Positions 12,946 through 26,694 of a stretch of 64,000 bases of DNA are shown here, in pieces; within the stretch, counting starts at the first letter, position 1; each line of letters opens with the position of its first letter. The DNA is from Morinoia aosen (Eukaryota; Arthropoda; Malacostraca; Amphipoda; Talitridae), in the NCBI GenBank assembly GCA_030386875.1, contig CM059564.1, forward strand, positions 48,814,075-48,878,074, in the 5' to 3' direction. The position numbers and the translations under genes are program-made. The notes beneath the pieces are model-generated. The model saw nothing but the letters and a program-made list of their open reading frames with translations. It ran no database searches and was not told the DNA's origin.

Positions 12946-14884
12946 TTTGAATGCTGGTACCAGACCCCTACACGACCATTGCAACGTAAGGCTGTAGAAG
13001 CACAGGCTAGAAATAGACCAATGACTAAGTTCGGGATGCGTCTTCTCCACACAGAAGTTTGAGTCTCTAAACTTGGCTCTAAAAAGTTCGTTCTCAAATA
13101 CCTTTAATAACAGGGTACAACTAAAGTTAGCCATCCTAGAAGAACAAAATTATAATCTTCCGACAGCAACGGATAAAAATTTACGAACTTATGTTTTTGA
13201 TAGCGACTATACTATATGTACTTCTTGAGCTCTACTCGCATTACGAGCATCAATAAAATATCAAAGAACAGATAAGTAGCACGTATAGTTGTCCGTCTGA
13301 ACTTTAATATTATGTTGAAGGTCGCGATGGGAGTGGAACTCAAAAAGTGAAGTTTGCCATCAAAAACAGCTCCTTCAAAATTTTCTAAAAATACCACTGT
13401 AAAAAACGAGCTAAGCGCTAACTCGTTCTAAAAGCTGGGTTCGACATCTTCAGATATTTGGTCTCTAAACATTTATTTCCAAATAAGCATTAGCAATATT
13501 CAAAAAATAATACTAACAAGGAAAATATTAAAAATATTGAGTGAATATTGAGGAGTGAAAATATAGTTCTGAATGTTAACCTCGCTGCCATAGACGCAGC
13601 ATGGTTTTAATTCCCCCGTTTTACTTTTAACCTTTCAACAAAAACAAACAAACAACGCCATCTACGGATGCTTTATTAACAATTTCAAGCCTGATACATA
13701 TCACCTTGTACATTGGATTTTCAAATGCCTTACAACTAACATCAGGACGCCATGATGCTTTCCCCCGGTCAAGACCGGTACCCATTTCAGACACTTGGGT
13801 AGAGTGGGGTATTGTGCTTGGAATTTTTCCCCTATACCCAAGAGAGAATTGCTTTATACCGCAAGCCCCTGAGTTTCGTATTTTACTGCACTAAAAAAAA
13901 TGTTTTCAACAATGCATCGTTACCGTAGTTGTGTCCTTTTTTATTATTTTAGTTACACAGATAATTAAATCTAGATTAAGCCACTCGTGCAGTACATTGA
14001 CCTCAATCATTTATTTCGACTAGTGACATTAGTATTACGATGCTCATGTGTGTGTAGCATGTAAGAACCCTTACTTCAGATATTCTAAAAACCAAAGATA
14101 AATTTATTGTATCATCTAAATCGGAAAAATGGGTTTTTCTTATTTTTCTTTTCTTTTTTCCTACGATTGCATGTCGTAGAATTCTGGTGTTCATAATATC
14201 AAAAACATTTAAACACTTTCTAACCATCACACAGCATCAACCATAATGCTCAAACAAATGATTCGTTCAAAAATTTAAAAATCCTCAAGCTTTTGAATCA
14301 CTACAAGCTCTCTATATGTATGAATAAAACACTGACTGATGATGGCGACAAAGAATTCAAACAATTATCAACTACACAAACTGGTCACCATGATCGCTCA
14401 ACCCGAAATAGAAGTAACTTCATAATTCCTTATTATTCAAAATCTCGGTCACAACACAATATCCTCTTCATTGGAATTAAGAATTGAATGCGATCCCTGC
14501 TGAGATCCGTGGAAAAAATTTCTCATAAAGCTTTCCAACCTAATCTTGAATCCCTCTTCCTATCGAAATATTAATCACATAAGGTAATCAAGACAAATTA
14601 TTTTGTGCTATATGACTTATCTTGATAAGGTAATTTTCCATGATTAATGACGTAAATTTTAAGTCTGTTCCAAATAGTGTTCTAGAATATGATGTTCTCA
14701 TCTAGCCTATTTAACTATTTTTGTAAAAATTATGCATCGAACCATGAGAATCAATTTATTGATCAGTTTAGTATACCCCTAGGTTAAGAAAATCAAGTTA
14801 AGCACAATCTGAACACCTTAGTTAAAATGGCTTTGACGATAGGATGCCCTAGAAGTCGCTAAACTTATTCGGGCCCAAAAGTAG

Positions 14885-14985
14885 CTATACTCAAATGCGA
14901 TCATTGTACTAGACTTAAGATACAATCTTTTGCTGTATCACTTATGATAAATAAAATGTTTAAATTATTTAAACACTACTAACAA
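14885..14985. repeat. Dispersed AT-rich repeat, copy 2
   Basis: Matches 12824-12945 through CATTGTACTAGACTTAA, GCTGTATCACTTATGATAAA and AAATTATTTAAA, in the same orientation. Confidence 0.65.
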
Positions 14986-16694
14986 TAAGTGAAGGCCAGT
15001 TTCGGTAGGAGACTCATCTATATTTTCTGCATAGCATAGTCTTTGCCTTGCTGCAAACTTCGATGTCTGAGACATGCCTTCAGTTGAGATAGATGGGGTA
15101 AGGCTTCTTCCCTGTTTTTTAGCATAGATTTTATTAGTCGTAACTAATTTCTGATTGATAAGATCTAAGCTGCTGAGTGCAATAAATTCACGTTGAGAAA
15201 TGTGCGTCTCGATGCGTATTAGGGCAACGAAATTTTAGGTTTCTGAAGGTATACCTGTCGAGAGATCTACTTCGACGCATTGTGAACCATCCGTAAAGAG
15301 CCGTGAATAGCATATGGTCTTTGCCTTTATGACTCAGAGACTTTATTTTTTTCATTGCAAGGTTATAGATTAATTTTTATTAAAACGATTACATAGAAAT
15401 ATTTAATATACTTCACACCCTAGAAAAGCCCTTTGGAAGCAATGGCTGGCACATTTGCTGAGAATTGAGACTGAGTACTCAATAATGCAGAAAATAATTC
15501 AATTATTTTTTTAATGAATTAAACACTTGGGGTCGTGAGTTAGTGCGCCGAAGCTCCACAGACCTCAAGATTTTCCTGTGTTCTGAAATTTTCGTAAATT
15601 TTTAATGAAAAACTGCAATCGCGCAACCGCGTCAGCACCGATGAGTGCATCTTGAATATCACAAGTACATGGCATTGCTTTGCTTCGCATGAATTTTGCG
15701 AAACAGATACACTATTCTGCTCAATTTTTTGTTAAATTTTTCATAAAAAAACAATACTATCACCACGAGAAAAACTGTACTTAAGTGTTGTACATTGTAT
15801 TTTCTGAACTTTTGTTTTTGCAATTATGGAAGTCTCTTTTGAATCAAATAAATGTGCTCGATATAATCCTGTTCGTCAATTATTTGTGTTTCGCAAATTT
15901 TCGGAATCGGTGACTACTGACACGTCGAAGTGGTAACTCAAAGTGTTCATGCTAAATTCCCTTCAGGGTGAAAGTTCGTTTATTATTAAACAACTTTAGC
16001 TGGCCATATTCTAAGATTACGCTTCTCACATCATCGTCCAGGATAACACATTTTGATCAACACCCAACGTATAATTCATGACTGATGATTTTTTTTTCTT
16101 CAATGTAACTTCACTATTGGCTCACGTCATGTAACTTTTAGCTCCACGCACCGCTCTCAACTCCTAAGAATTGCTCTGAAATGCACGTAAACATCTCGCG
16201 TATTATTGTTCCTTTATTTGCCATTCATTTTATTCTTGAATAGCATATCTCTTATATTTTATCAGATTTTCCGTCGAATTAGTTTTACACTCAAAGAAAC
16301 TCAAAACATAATATTTTGAAAATAATTTCTCAGACATTAAAGTTTTGATACTACCATAAAAAACATTTTGTCTTTTTTTCAACATTTTACGTTGTATTCA
16401 TACAAATCGCCAAGCATAGCGCTGTACAGAAATCATGTTTCAAGTGGTATGAGTTATTGAGGGAGTTTTTCAAGTTTCATATGATACCTAATCTCGATTT
16501 GTTAATGAAGTTGCTCATAATTTCTCAAAGACCCTGAGCTTTTCAGCACGATCCTAGTCATTGTAGTTGTCATAATGTGCTACCTGACCTCAACTTCCAT
16601 CACAGTAATTTTCCTCTCACATTCAATCTTCATTCAGATTTTCACCCTATTCATACATTTCGTTTCTGATCTTTAATTTAATTTACATTCTGTT

Positions 16695-16880
16695 CTCTGA
16701 TCATACAGTTTTCGATTCGTACTGATTTTCTGTGTTTTCCCCACCCAAAAGTTCCAATTTTATCGGAATTGAACGGATTGGTATTTTCATTTCTATTTTG
16801 TTCTTTGCGATTCGTCCTGATTTCTGTGTTTTTCCCACTCAAAAGTCTCAATTCTATCGGAATTGAACGGATTGGTGCAG
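16695..16880. repeat. Tandem duplication, 94-bp offset
   Basis: TATCGGAATTGAACGGATTG at 16761 recurs at 16855. The preceding GATTCGT-CTGATTT-CTGTG and CCCAC-CAAAAGT blocks are duplicated as well. Confidence 0.9.
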
Positions 16881-17034
16881 CCTCCGCCCCTGCGGGGGCA
16901 AAAGCCGGGGAGTGATATGGCACAATTCCCACACAGCTCTCGAGTGGGCAAATTTCCCAGGAGACCTCTTGCTTGGCGCTCTTCTGGGCCCGCGACTTCC
17001 ACTTCGGGTCCACTTTATGGCTGGGAGAGTTTGC

Positions 17035-17145
17035 ACCTCCTCTGGTGCCCTCACTGACCTCACCAGCACCTCCTCGGTGCCCTTACAGACCTCACCAGCA
17101 GAGTTCGCACCTCCTCGGTGCCCTCACTGACCTCACCACACACCG
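17035..17145. repeat. ~33-bp minisatellite
   Basis: Three units of the form CACCTCCTCGGTGCCCTCAC plus TGACCTCACCAG. Confidence 0.85.
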
Positions 17146-17274
17146 CACATTGCTGCCATGCACACTATTTGGGTGCATAGTTGGCCAATGTGTTGATCAA
17201 CTTGTATAGGGCTTTCGGGTGACGTCTTTGGCAATGTATAAATAAATTCGCGAAAATATAATATATATGTATAC

Positions 17275-17410
17275 GGTCACGAGAAGAAAACTAGTGAGAA
17301 CTTCGAGTCTGGTCATTAGAGAACTAGTGAGAGGAGAACTGCATGAGAACAGAACTACATGAGAAGAGAACTACATGAGAGGAGAACTAGTGAGAACTAC
17401 GAGCCCAGTC
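17275..17410. repeat. Short degenerate repeat (GAGAACTA core)
   Basis: Irregular repeats of AGAGGAGAACTACATGAGA and AGTGAGAACT of roughly 17 bp. Confidence 0.75.
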
Positions 17411-17844
17411 ATGGGAGAAGAGAACGAAGGGAAGACAGTGTGTGCAGGTGGTGGGTGCAACAGAACTCCCCTCAGAAGCGGGGAGGGTTGGGGGAGATGG
17501 GGGAGCGATGACCCCCTCCCAGTAATCAGCATGCGGGGTCAGCATGCGAGGCACGTAGGGCAGCACATCACCCAGGCTGTCAGCACCACGATGTCAGCAC
17601 CCTGCCTCTTGTCAGCAGTCGCGATTTACTTTAGTTTTGGCCCAACGCACAGATCTCTCGGTAAATTTTCCCTCCCTCGTACACAGAGTTTTCTTGCAGA
17701 CAGTTTTAACTCGATGTGTGCTCGTACACTTTTTGCTTTCATCTTAAATTCCAGAGCAAAATAAATCCATACTAATGAAATGAACCGAGCTTCTCCCAAC
17801 CTTGCAATGTACTGCAGTCACACCAAACTCTTCATTTTGTTTTC

Positions 17845-17930
17845 CAACTATTGATTAGTATTTCCAATTACTGATTGTTATTTCCATTTACTGATTGCTA
17901 TTCCCAACTATTGATTATTGTTGAGTTTTT
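17845..17930. repeat. ~22-bp degenerate repeat
   Basis: About four units of the form ACTGATTGTTATTTCCA. Confidence 0.75.
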
Positions 17931-19781
17931 TTAGAATGGTAATTTTCTGTGGGGGTCAATGGTGTTTTTTCAATGTACGATTTTCCGAGTATAGTTTAAT
18001 TTTTGGCAATGAATTACTCATACCACGAATAATTTGATTTCATCTTTCGTCCAATTTGTACCGCGTCAGGAGCACCTTTCAACATGCCATACCTCTTGCA
18101 CGTAAGTACAATTCAGCCTGCTTTGTTTTCAAAAAGAAATTGTGTACATGAGAGAATTCCGACAGATAATTGAAACTTCTCTATGTCTCTTCATCGTTAG
18201 ACGTTCCGTTATCAAGGCAATTGTGACAAACATAAGGGGAATGACAAGACGATTTTGATATTTTTTATTGAAAGCTATGGTCTAAGATCCTTAACCCGTA
18301 TTACACTACGCGATCGACAACTAAGTGGTTTTCACTGGTTCAAATATCGTTGCCAATCAAAGACGAACATTGTAAACGAATACAAATTTTAAATGACACG
18401 AAACAGACTCACTGCAAGAGCATAATGTCATCTAGAGTTTATTATTTCATAAACTACATGCAAAAAATGTTTTACATATCTCTAATCGCAAACAATATTT
18501 GATTCCAAACAGCTGTTTTACACAGCTTTTATTCAAAGTCTCGATACTGCAAGGAAGCCTCGTAGCGGGTGAGGAGTGCAGACGTCCACAACCTGACGGC
18601 ATTGTTTCGTTTACCTTCATTTGGTTTCCCTTATTTCTGATAAGATGAAAGCTGAGATTAGATTTTTATTGAGATTTGTGTTGTAAGGAACGTGCTATTT
18701 CAAGCGAGGCTTGCAGTCACAGCAGTAGTGCACAAATCTTCTTTCAATTCAGAACGGCCACAATTCTCATTCTCAAAACACGCTATGGATTGCAGAAAAG
18801 TGACTCATAATTCAATTGGCCCCATTCGAGGCGATACTTAATATTAGCAATGCCTATCGTGCAGCTCAACGCACGTTTCCTGCCATAAACAGGTTCAAAC
18901 ACATCATAGTTTAAATAACAACCTCTTTGGTTTCATTTCATTGATGAAATTGAACCGCGCTGGCATTTTACACGTGCGCAAATACTGAAAATTTTGTCTC
19001 TTAAATTATCTTCAAGACTGTTGGAAACCGCTAAATTTTGTAACTTTTGAAAAAGATTGCAAACTATTTTCAAATATACAATAGGAAATCTTTTCTAGGA
19101 AGAATACAATATTCTGCTACATCTCACACACACCGTCATCCAGAGCATATCAATGAGGGCACACACGAACAATGACTTAGGTATTTTTCAGTCAAGTTAA
19201 CTGCTGGAGAATCCTCTGCCCGAGTACAGATCATTAGTGAAGTGTAGGAAGTGAATTACAGCTGAACTACATTCTCTGAAAAATTCTTATGCGCTAGTCA
19301 AGGCAAATCTGATATGCACTTCAAGCCAACAATAAATATTATTGGCCGATACTTCGTTGATGCAACCAAATTTTTGCCTCAACTTCTTCAATCTACGATT
19401 CGCAATTAAAAAGAAGAAAAAAAAAGACCATATAATTATAAAACTTACTGTAGAGATTTAGAACCCACACAAGATTATTGTTATTATGAACGCGTCATTG
19501 ATATCATTATCATAAATGAGAAAGTAATTCATGAAGATGTCTCAAATACGCTTTAGTGATATTAAAATATCCACAAGGATATATTCGGTAAAATGAGTTT
19601 TCAAAATATTTCTTGGCGAAAGAAGTATGTTATAAAAAAGCAAAATAAATACTTAAGAGCTACCATTCGCCATCTCAATTTCATTTTCCCCTAACATTGC
19701 ATTGATACAAAATACCTTGGATACAACCTACGGGGGAAGAGTGTCATTCTTAAACATTGGGACTCTATGCTTGCATCTGTG
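17931..19781. other. No recognisable feature
   Basis: AT-rich DNA leading up to the 47-bp array. 21186-22803 and 23229-23804 are likewise empty, apart from A/T-rich simple sequence at about 21560-21720. Confidence 0.55.
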
Positions 19782-21185
19782 TCTCATGAGACATGGTGGC
19801 TGTGGTTACATCTGTGATGTGCAGGATGTCTCATAAGACGTGGTGGCTGTGGTTACATCTGTGATGTGCAGGATGTCTCATAAGACGTGGTGGCTGTGGT
19901 TACATCTGTGATGTGCAGGATGTCTCATAAGACGTGGTGGCTGTGGTTACATCTGTGATGTGCAGGATGTCTCATAAGACGTGGTGGCTGTGGTTACATC
20001 TGTGATGTGCAGGATGTCTCATAAGACGTGGTGGCTGTGGTTACATCTGTGATGTGCAGGATGTCTCATAAGACGTGGTGGCTGTGGTTACATCTGTGAT
20101 GTGCAGGGTGTCTCATAAGACGTGGTGGCTGTGGTTACATCTGTGATGTGCAGGGTGTCTCATAAGACGTGGTGGCTGTGGTTACATCTGTGATGTGCAG
20201 GATGTCTCATAAGACGTGGTGGCTGTGGTTACATCTGTGATGTGCAGGGTGTCTCATAAGACGTGGTGGCTGTGGTTACATCTGTGATGTGCAGGGTGTC
20301 TCATAAGACGTGGTGGCTGTGGTTACATCTGTGATGTGCAGGGTGTCTCATAAGACGTGGTGGCTGTGGTTACATCTGTGATGTGCAGGGTGTCTCATAA
20401 GACGTGGTGGCTGTGGTTACATCTGTGATGTGCAGGATGTCTCATAAGACGTGGTGGCTGTGGTTACATCTGTGATGTGCAGGATGTCTCATAAGACGTG
20501 GTGGCTGTGGTTACATCTGTGATGTGCAGGATGTCTCATAAGACGTGGTGGCTGTGGTTACATCTGTGATGTGCAGGGTGTCTCATAAGACGTGGTGGCT
20601 GTGGTTACATCTGTGATGTGCAGGGTGTCTCATAAGACGTGGTGGCTGTGGTTACATCTGTGATGTGCAGGATGTCTCATAAGACGTGGTGGCTGTGGTT
20701 ACATCTGTGATGTGCAGGATGTCTCATAAGACGTGGTGGCTGTGGTTACATCTGTGATGTGCAGGGTGTCTCATAAGACGTGGTGGCTGTGGTTACATCT
20801 GTGATGTGCAGGGTGTCTCATAAGATGTGGTGGCTGTGGTTACATCTGTGATGTGCAGGGTGTTTCATAAGACGTGGTGGCTGTGGTTAAATCTATGATG
20901 TGCAGGATGTCTCATAAGATGTGGTGGCTGTAGTGACATCTGTGATGTGCAGGGTGTCTCATAAGACGTGGTGGCTGTAGTGACATCTGTGATGTGCAGG
21001 GTGTCTCATAAGATGTGGTGGCTGTGGTTACATCTGTGATGTGCAGGGTGTTTCATAAGACGTGGTGGCTGTGGTTAAATCTATGATGTGCAGGATGTCT
21101 CATAAAACATGGGGGATATGGTGATATCTGTGATGTGCAGGGTGTCTCATAAGACATGGTGACTGTGTTTACATCTGTCATGAGT
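19782..21185. repeat. 47-bp minisatellite, about 30 copies
   Basis: Highly homogeneous units: GTCTCATAAGACGTGGTGGC, then TGTGGTTACATCTGTGATGT, then GCAGGAT or GCAGGGT. The outer units, especially from about 20820 rightward and the first one, are more diverged than the core, as expected of unequal exchange. The period is not a multiple of 3 and no long ORF results. The A/G variant at the unit end could type array rearrangements. Confidence 0.97.
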
Positions 21186-22803
21186 ATAAGGAATGCAACG
21201 AATTAAATAAGTTTGTGAACAAGTGTGTCTAAGCCGTTATTAGAAGAAAATTATCCATCGCTGAACAGAGATTTCTGTTATTTAAGTTACAAACAGATTG
21301 GTATCTCACTTGCTACGCAGGTGTATACAACATACGTAGATAAAAACGGAGCGTTGTGATCGGTGAAACGTATCATTTGAATCCCTCATTTAATTATCTA
21401 ATTTTGTTATATAATTAATTTCATTAACTCATGTTTCTCGACCTTCAAACCTTAACTCAGTCCTTCAGAATTTTCGAACTGTTTAGCACCAATTGCTTTC
21501 TTGAAATTATTTTCATGCCGAACACGACGAGGAGCGCTTCATATACCTAGTGAAATTAAACGATTTTGTTCATTTATTTTATTCATTTATTTCATTATTT
21601 ATCCTTTTAATATTGTTTTTTTAATTATTTATTAATTTAATTTTGGTATTTAAGTTTTTTTATTTATTTATATAATAATTCAATTATTTATTCTATTTTA
21701 TTTCATTTATTTTATTATTTTTTAATTCTCGTGGAATTATACGAATGCGATATTTCAGGAGAAAAAACAATTCTGGCCCCTAGCTGTGCTGGAGACAGCC
21801 AGGAGCCGTCGCTAGAGGAGCAGACCAGCCTGCAGACCTTCGCATCATCGGAGGCAATCCACGCCAAAATGTTGAGCGAAACACATCTTAATAAATTTAG
21901 TACCTCTTGATTGTGAGCTATTCGAAGTCCTGCATCTACTTTATGTTGGCTGAATTGTATCCTGGAATGGAATGGCATCAATTTGCTCTATTTCTGTTGC
22001 GATATGAGAGATATTTGTAGTAAAACAAGATCAATGCAAAGCAAAATTAGTGGAGTGTGTAGACTAGGCAGAGTAGAAACAAATTCACAGTTTATGTTCT
22101 TTTCAGTTTAGACACCACTCCCTTTACATGTCATTTATAAACAGGTGAAATTTGTTCCTTCTGTTCTGTAGACACGCGTATTTCTTTATTCTTTTGTTTC
22201 ATATTCTAACTCGTTTGTAACACTCGGTATCGATATACAGGTAGAGTCGAATCGCTTGCTTCACTCAGGCACGTCACCGTCTTCGTTTTCTTTGTAGCTT
22301 TGTCGCTGCTGACGTTTTCTTTTTTCCCATATTACACATAGTGGCATCTGCAACTGCTATAAACTACTTGCCCAATAAATAGGAGAAAGAATTTAGCAAT
22401 ACAAATGGGTCATAAAACGAAGGCGAAAGGGGAAATTAGAATATAACCTTGCTTTCTTGTTACTCTAACTCACTTGACCAGAGAGCTGCGTGAAAGTTTA
22501 AGTCTCCTCGCTTGCCTGTCCGCTAAACAATGAGAGAACATACCCTAGGCACTACACTACCTCTGATCGAAAGCCACCGCAATAATCGCATTTTTACGCG
22601 TACCTAATACATTTCATTTGTTACGCATGTTGCTCATATTATTGCCTCTGAAATTATATTATTGGATGCGGGACTTTTTGCGAATCAATTACTGAAAGTG
22701 TGACATGCACGGTACGTAGATCTTGAGCGTGACACACATGGTACATAAGATGTAGAATAAAGAACAACTGACAAAACACTTTCTGGTGACTAATTCTCCC
22801 CTG

Positions 22804-23228
22804 TACAGTATATCCCACATACCCCGAACCGAGTAGTTATTTTCCCAAATCATTAATACCACCGTAAGAACACCATAAGCATTTAATTTCTAGCAAAATT
22901 ATGATGGTATTATGGCTACGGGTATTCTAATGATGGTATTACTGATACAGGTATTCTTATGATGGTATTACTGACACGGGTATTCTTATGATGGTATTAC
23001 TGATACGGGTATTCTTGTGATGGTATTACTGATACGGGAATTCTTAGGAAAGTATTACTGACACGGGTATTCCTATGATGGTACTACTGATACGGGTATT
23101 CTTGTGATGGTATTACTGATACGGGTATTCTAATAATTATGGTATTACTGGAACGGGTATTCTTTTGATGGTATTACTGATACGGGTATAAACACTCGGT
23201 TCGGGTTTTGTGGGACACACAGTACAGT
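22804..23228. mobile_element. MITE family B, copy with an internal minisatellite expansion
   Basis: The ends are those of the 8189-8355 element (CCCACA-ACCCCGAACCGAGTA and its inverse). The interior has grown to about ten tandem 29-bp units of the form GATGGTATTACTGATACGGG plus TATTCTTAT, between about 22885 and 23190. The single corresponding unit in the short copy shows that the array arose within the element after insertion or in its lineage. Confidence 0.85.
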
Positions 23229-23804
23229 AACGCAGAGTTGGGTGCTTGCTTGCTTGGTCTGCCTGTTCATACTCCCCTCCTGCAAACTGGAAGCCAAAAT
23301 ATGTACGCACAAAATAAGTGCGTCTTGTTTCGTTTATTATTTATTTATTTTGGTTTTATTTTGAACATTATTGTCTTACCACAGAAATGACGGAATCAAA
23401 GGCGTCTAAGATATTTTTTTTATCTGATCAGCTTTCAATTTTCTATGAATGAATTAAGGTAAGTAGTAATTTTATCTGACCGCTGGAATGCTTTAGTGAT
23501 GGACGATGTAGAAAAATACTGCTTGAAAAAAACACGTAAGCAAATTTACTCATCCATTTATGCAACATGAAAAAATAGAATACAACAGAACGCTTTAACT
23601 CCAAAGCTAACATTGATAAAAAATTCATAATTAAGATATATCAAATAACTCGCACAATAAAATTACAATAATATTATGAAAACGCACGAAACAAACCGGA
23701 AAAGGAAGGCGGGAGGGCAGAAAAAACAAGACAATAAGCCTGGTGCCTTGGTATGGGGGTGAGTGAAAGTTATTGGAAGACTATCTGGTCATTAATATCA
23801 TACA

Positions 23805-23970
23805 AATAGAATGATCGTATTTAGGGCAACACTCAAAGCTGAAGCGAAATGGAAGAATGATGATAATGACAAATAAAATCACACAAACAGAATGATCGTA
23901 TTCAGGACAAGTGGCAAAACTCAAAGCTAAACCAAAATGAAGGAAATATGATAATACTAATGAATAAAGT
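23805..23970. repeat. Tandem duplication, 81-bp offset
   Basis: ATGATCGTATT followed by AGG-CAA and ACTCAAAGCT-AA blocks at 23811 recur at 23892. Confidence 0.85.
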
Positions 23971-24090
23971 GACACTAGCATTCAGAGAACATAGTCCACT
24001 ACCGCCTTGAGAATGCAACAGCTGGCCCTCTCTGAGAATTCTACGCCGTTTCCATCTCACAAAAAGATGGGTAAGAAACTCTTTTTCCAG

Positions 24091-24255
24091 CTTCATATCT
24101 GTCATCCAGTGATCTTAAAAATTCAAAACAAATTTTCGCGACCTGGCTTTCTGTCGCAAATTGTATCTTAACGCTTCATATCTGTCATTCAATAACCTTA
24201 GAACTTCGAAAAGAATTTTCACGACCGGGCTTACCGTCGCAAGTTGTATCTTTAG
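24091..24255. repeat. Tandem duplication, 83-bp offset
   Basis: CTTCATATCTGTCAT and the following TCGCGACC-GGCTT and GTCGCAA-TTGTATCTT blocks at 24091 recur at 24174. Confidence 0.85.
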
Positions 24256-24819
24256 GGTTTTCCCGGGATCGATCCAAAGTTGGGGTTTATTTGCCTGGTC
24301 GGTTATAAGCCACACTTGAACGATATATTCGCAGGAATTATTTATATTCAAGTTTCAAATTGTGATACCTTAAGTCTATGAGTATATACAAGAGAAAATA
24401 GTTTATCTAAGAGTTAAGATGGAAATTTCTACCGAAGAGAAATCTGAACGTTAAAGTGAAAATTCTAACCGTCAACACAGTCTGCACTAGCACACAATTC
24501 TATTAGTTCTATACAACTTCACATTTGATTATACATTAAGTTCGCTTGGGGAAATGATACTATGGATGATGAAAAATATGACATATACATGAGTCCATTT
24601 ATTCTTGGACTTCACTAACTCTCCAACGCATCAAACATCTCATCGTTCTGTGGAGCACGCGGCATCTCCGGAACTGCTCGCACTATGTGAACATGCAAAT
24701 GCAAATGTAAATGTATGATTTCGGAAGCGCATAGCAACTCAACTGTTATTGTTATATAATATGTTCCTTTGTTGTGTGTGAGGCTTTGAGCTATTTCCAT
24801 CGATATAATCCTTTTTGGG

Positions 24820-25045
24820 CGCAAGAAATACAGAATTAGGCGTCTTGTAAAATATGAGGAATATAGAAATAGGCGTCCTGCAGAAAACGAGAAATGCAGA
24901 ATCAGGCGTCCCAAAAAAATAAGAAATGCAGAATTAGGGGTCTTATAAAATATGAAAAAGTACAGTATTAGACGTCCTAATAAAATAAGAAGTACACAGT
25001 TGGGCATTCTGTAGAAAAAAAGACATAATATTTGGGCGTTCTGTT
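24820..25045. repeat. 33-bp minisatellite
   Basis: About six diverged units with a GGCGTCCT-GTAAAA core at 24841, 24874, 24907, 24939 and 24973. The 11-residue repeat ORF on the minus strand is a by-product. Confidence 0.85.
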
Positions 25046-25715
25046 AGAAATAAGCTATTTATAATTGGCTTATAATGCCACACGTAGAAAAAACAAATCC
25101 GTATACATAAACACTCGAAGCTTCTAACATGTCGTTAAGAGCGTGAGTGTCAAAATAAAACCTTGTTTAAAAATAAAGCGTCCAAGGATCATGAGGTGAA
25201 ACAAAAGTTCTAAGCTTGACCCGCTCCTCAAAAGCTCACGTTTGAAATGTTATTTGGCTCTTTTTTGGGTAAAATTAATTCTTAATCCATCTCTAATTTC
25301 ATAAAGAATATTCCAAAAAAATCATTTTTCACCAATTACAGGAGTTTATCTCTGTGAGTTCTGAAACAGTCATCTGAATATTCAAACCAACACTTATTGG
25401 AAATTATTCTCAGCTTAACCACAACTGCTCGTAGACAGCATACCAATACAACATTTCACAAAACATAAATTTCAAGCTCGGGACACAATAATTATTTGCG
25501 GCTCGTTTTGATTCCCACTGTCTTCTAGTTTCAAGAATCTTCCAAAAAATTTAACGGAAAGAATTCTGTGAACTGAAACTCCTCACAAATTTCTGCGATG
25601 ATAAGATCTGATTCTGAAGAAGTGCCACCGCGGCTCATAGATCAAGTCCTGGCAGAGGCAGGAGGAAGACAGAGAATCGTTCCTCTCATTCACGCAATCC
25701 CTGCCATCATTCGAC

Positions 25716-25910
25716 GGTGATCAGCAACAGTTTATCAACCAAATATCCCATTAGATCCGATACTTGTACAAAGGACGTGGCTACAGTTCTTAACTGTATG
25801 GTGATCTTAACTTAACTGAAGGTGATCAGCAACAGTTTATCAATCAAATTTCCCATTAGATCCGATACTTGTACGACGGACGTGGCTACAGTTCTTAACT
25901 GCATGAGACA
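25716..25910. repeat. Tandem duplication, 105-bp offset
   Basis: GGTGATCAGCAACAGTTTAT followed by CCCATTAGATCCGATACTTG and GGACGTGGCTACAGTTCTTA at 25716 is repeated from 25821 with few differences. Confidence 0.92.
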
Positions 25911-26469
25911 TGTTGTTTGTTTCTGTATTGGTGGAAGTCGGATGTGAGAATCCGATCTCCTGCAAACATTCTCTTTACCTTTGAGGCACAAGCACATACG
26001 TGTTGGTTTTCATAAGCTTTTTACTTTAAATTCGCCTGCGTTGAGATGAATACTACCTTGGGCCTAATATTTGTCTGCGTTGAGATACATACCAGTCGCG
26101 CCATTTCAAATTTCTTCTTCTTCTTTCTCTGCGATTTTCCAGCAACACTCTTCTTCACTCTTTGATGCAGATTTTTCAGATGTTTCGTCAGGTAATTTGC
26201 TACTGCAGACGCTGGAGGCCGCGAAGATGAGCAATGATGCAGGAGGCAGAGAGGGCGAGTGTGAGGGTAGTGTGAGGGAAGGAAGGGGAGGGGGCGCGGG
26301 AGAAAGGGGGGTGCAGCAGCGAGGGGGGGCGCCGATTTGGAGCCCTGCGTTCTGTCGAACACAAAAGATGACGCTTCCATTATTGCGTGAGCGCCGTTAT
26401 CTTATGCTGGGATTATGATATTGCCTGTTTCACATAATGATATCACTCTATTTAAACGTCTTAATAGGC

Positions 26470-26680
26470 CTAAATTTCTATGAGTAGGAGACTAAAACGT
26501 GTTAAAAGACCAAAATTACTATAAATAGGAGATTAAAACGTGTAAATAGACTAAAATTATTATGAGTAGGAGATTAAACCGTGTTGAAAGATTAAAACTA
26601 CGATGAGTAGGAGACTAAAACGTGTTAAAAGCCCAAAAGTGCTATGAGTAGGAGACTAAAACGAGTACAGACATAAAATT
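26470..26680. repeat. 41-bp minisatellite
   Basis: Five units with TGAGTAGGAGACTAAAACGT at 26481, 26522, 26563, 26604 and 26645. The array ends about 15 bp downstream, in minus-strand terms, of the exon donor at 26694. Confidence 0.9.
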
Positions 26681-26694
26681 ATTACGAATCTCAC

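Larger units (their letters stand above)
12241..16694. other. AT-rich non-coding stretch
   Basis: Apart from the dispersed repeat pair at 12824 and 14885, nothing supported. ORFs are below 95 codons and AT-rich. Confidence 0.55.

Noticed and set aside
19782-21185. CRISPR-like regular repeat
   Set aside because: The units are contiguous 47-bp copies without variable spacers, in a eukaryotic context; it is a minisatellite.
26021-26380. 119-codon minus-strand ORF in a GC-rich patch
   Set aside because: Low-complexity proline/serine composition, AT-rich second half, no family match and no splice context.
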